Below, one piece after another: positions 30,724 through 31,061 of a stretch of DNA of 31,061 nt (position 1 is its first letter; each line of letters opens with the position of its first letter). The stretch lies in the NCBI GenBank assembly GCA_035604635.1, contig DATNIC010000149.1, positions 1 through 31,061 of the forward strand. The letters are read 5' to 3'. Position numbers and translations under genes: made by a program. Source of the stretch: DATNIC01 sp035604635. GTDB lineage: Bacteria > Vulcanimicrobiota > Vulcanimicrobiia > Vulcanimicrobiales > Vulcanimicrobiaceae. The notes under the pieces were generated by a model. The model was not told the origin of the DNA and did no database searches. It saw only the letters and a list, made by a program, of their open reading frames with translations.

Positions 30724-31061
30724 CGCGGGGTCGAGACTCCGGTCAGCGAGCCGTATTGCGCGCGTTCGGCCTCGCTCATCTCATTCGCGCTGAAGTTGAG
30801 CTCGACGGTAACGCCGTTGGGATCGTCGACGAAGATCTGAACGTCGCCGTTGCGCGGCACGACGGTGATCCGATGCTTGAGGCCGAGCTCCTCGATCTTC
30901 TTGCGCGTCGTGCTCAAGCCCATCATCCGGAACGCGACGTGATCGAGCGCCGCCATCCCGTGCGCGTCGCGCGGGTGCGTCGACCCCGGCGAAAGGGCGT
31001 CGTTGAGGTGGATGACCGCGTACTCGCCGTCGTAGAGCCAGTAGCCGCCGAACTGGAACGG
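30720..31061 (-). CDS. VOC (glyoxalase/extradiol dioxygenase fold) protein, 3' part
   Basis: C-terminal 113 residues of a vicinal-oxygen-chelate protein; the start is beyond the right edge. Visible are FGGYWLYDGEYAVIHL, the His-bearing beta strand AALDHVAFRM, and DPNGVTVELNFS, where the His and Glu are typical metal ligands of this fold. VPRNGDVQIFVDDPNG is the standard C-terminal module. Reactions in the family include glyoxalase I, extradiol ring cleavage and antibiotic binding; the sequence does not decide between them. An extradiol role would suit the oxygenase-rich neighbourhood, but the short C-terminal module is more like small glyoxalase-type proteins. It overlaps the DUF72 stop by four bases. 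Confidence 0.88.
   Translation of the reverse strand, partial: PFQFGGYWLYDGEYAVIHLNDALSPGSTHPRDAHGMAALDHVAFRMMGLSTTRKKIEELGLKHRITVVPRNGDVQIFVDDPNGVTVELNFSANEMSEAERAQYGSLTGVSTPR

Noticed and set aside
1..31061. CRISPR arrays, tRNA or rRNA genes, insertion sequences, prophage or toxin-antitoxin genes
   Set aside because: No regularly spaced direct repeats, no cloverleaf or rRNA stretches, and no transposase, integrase or toxin motifs noticed on either strand.

Overview
This is a gene-dense, GC-rich bacterial stretch with no intergenic gap longer than about 90 bases. It holds 31 protein genes (two cut by the window edges) and no RNA gene, insertion sequence, integrase or CRISPR array that I can see. 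The content resembles the catabolic and scavenging regions of free-living soil bacteria. Codons are strongly GC-ending and rich in GATCG/CGATCG-type words. A perfect Gram-positive/actinobacterial-type LexA motif (CGAAC-N4-GTTCG) argues against a beta- or gammaproteobacterium despite the Burkholderiales-like gene set. A deep-branching soil phylum such as Eremiobacterota/WPS-2 would fit, but that is inference and cannot be settled here.

Layout. 1-454: start of a LivK-type solute-binding protein (SBP), minus strand, running off the left edge. 543-1910: Rieske oxygenase. 8254 down to 1845: a minus-strand operon of eight genes in transcription order NMT1-type SBP, quinone oxidoreductase, second NMT1-type SBP, RidA, two secreted Ig-like proteins, and an iron-type SBP (seven products named, with the two secreted proteins counted separately). 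8328-9365: another NMT1-type SBP. 10842 down to 9378: class D flavin monooxygenase and a small exported protein. 10906-12672: ThDP enzyme. 13942-12677: second Rieske oxygenase. 13996-15114: RutA-like flavin monooxygenase. 16550-15111: PAS-GAF-GGDEF diguanylate cyclase. 16619-17194: nitroreductase. 18243-17191: fourth NMT1-type SBP. 18333-19070: Tag-like glycosylase and a proline-rich small protein. 21853-19067: orphan molybdenum hydroxylase large subunit with an AlkB-like dioxygenase directly behind it. 21866-25128: LivK-type SBP, iron-type SBP and ornithine cyclodeaminase-like enzyme. 29857-25142: MFS transporter plus a complete PaoABC-like aldehyde oxidoreductase. 29875-30723: DUF72 protein. 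30720-31061: end of a VOC (glyoxalase-fold) protein.

How the genes fit together. Eight exported SBPs sit next to oxidoreductases (Rieske, flavin, molybdenum and quinone enzymes), yet the window has no ABC permease or ATPase, no Rieske reductase, no flavin reductase and no transcription factor. The picture is of many small substrate-capture plus oxidation modules borrowing shared transport and electron-transfer machinery encoded elsewhere. A second theme is DNA alkylation repair at 18.3-19.7 kb: a degenerate Tag-like protein converges on an AlkB-like gene that has a LexA-type box four bases upstream of its start codon. Gene packing is extreme: four of eight convergent junctions overlap by exactly four bases at the stop codons, and several operon joints are ATGA or TAAATG.
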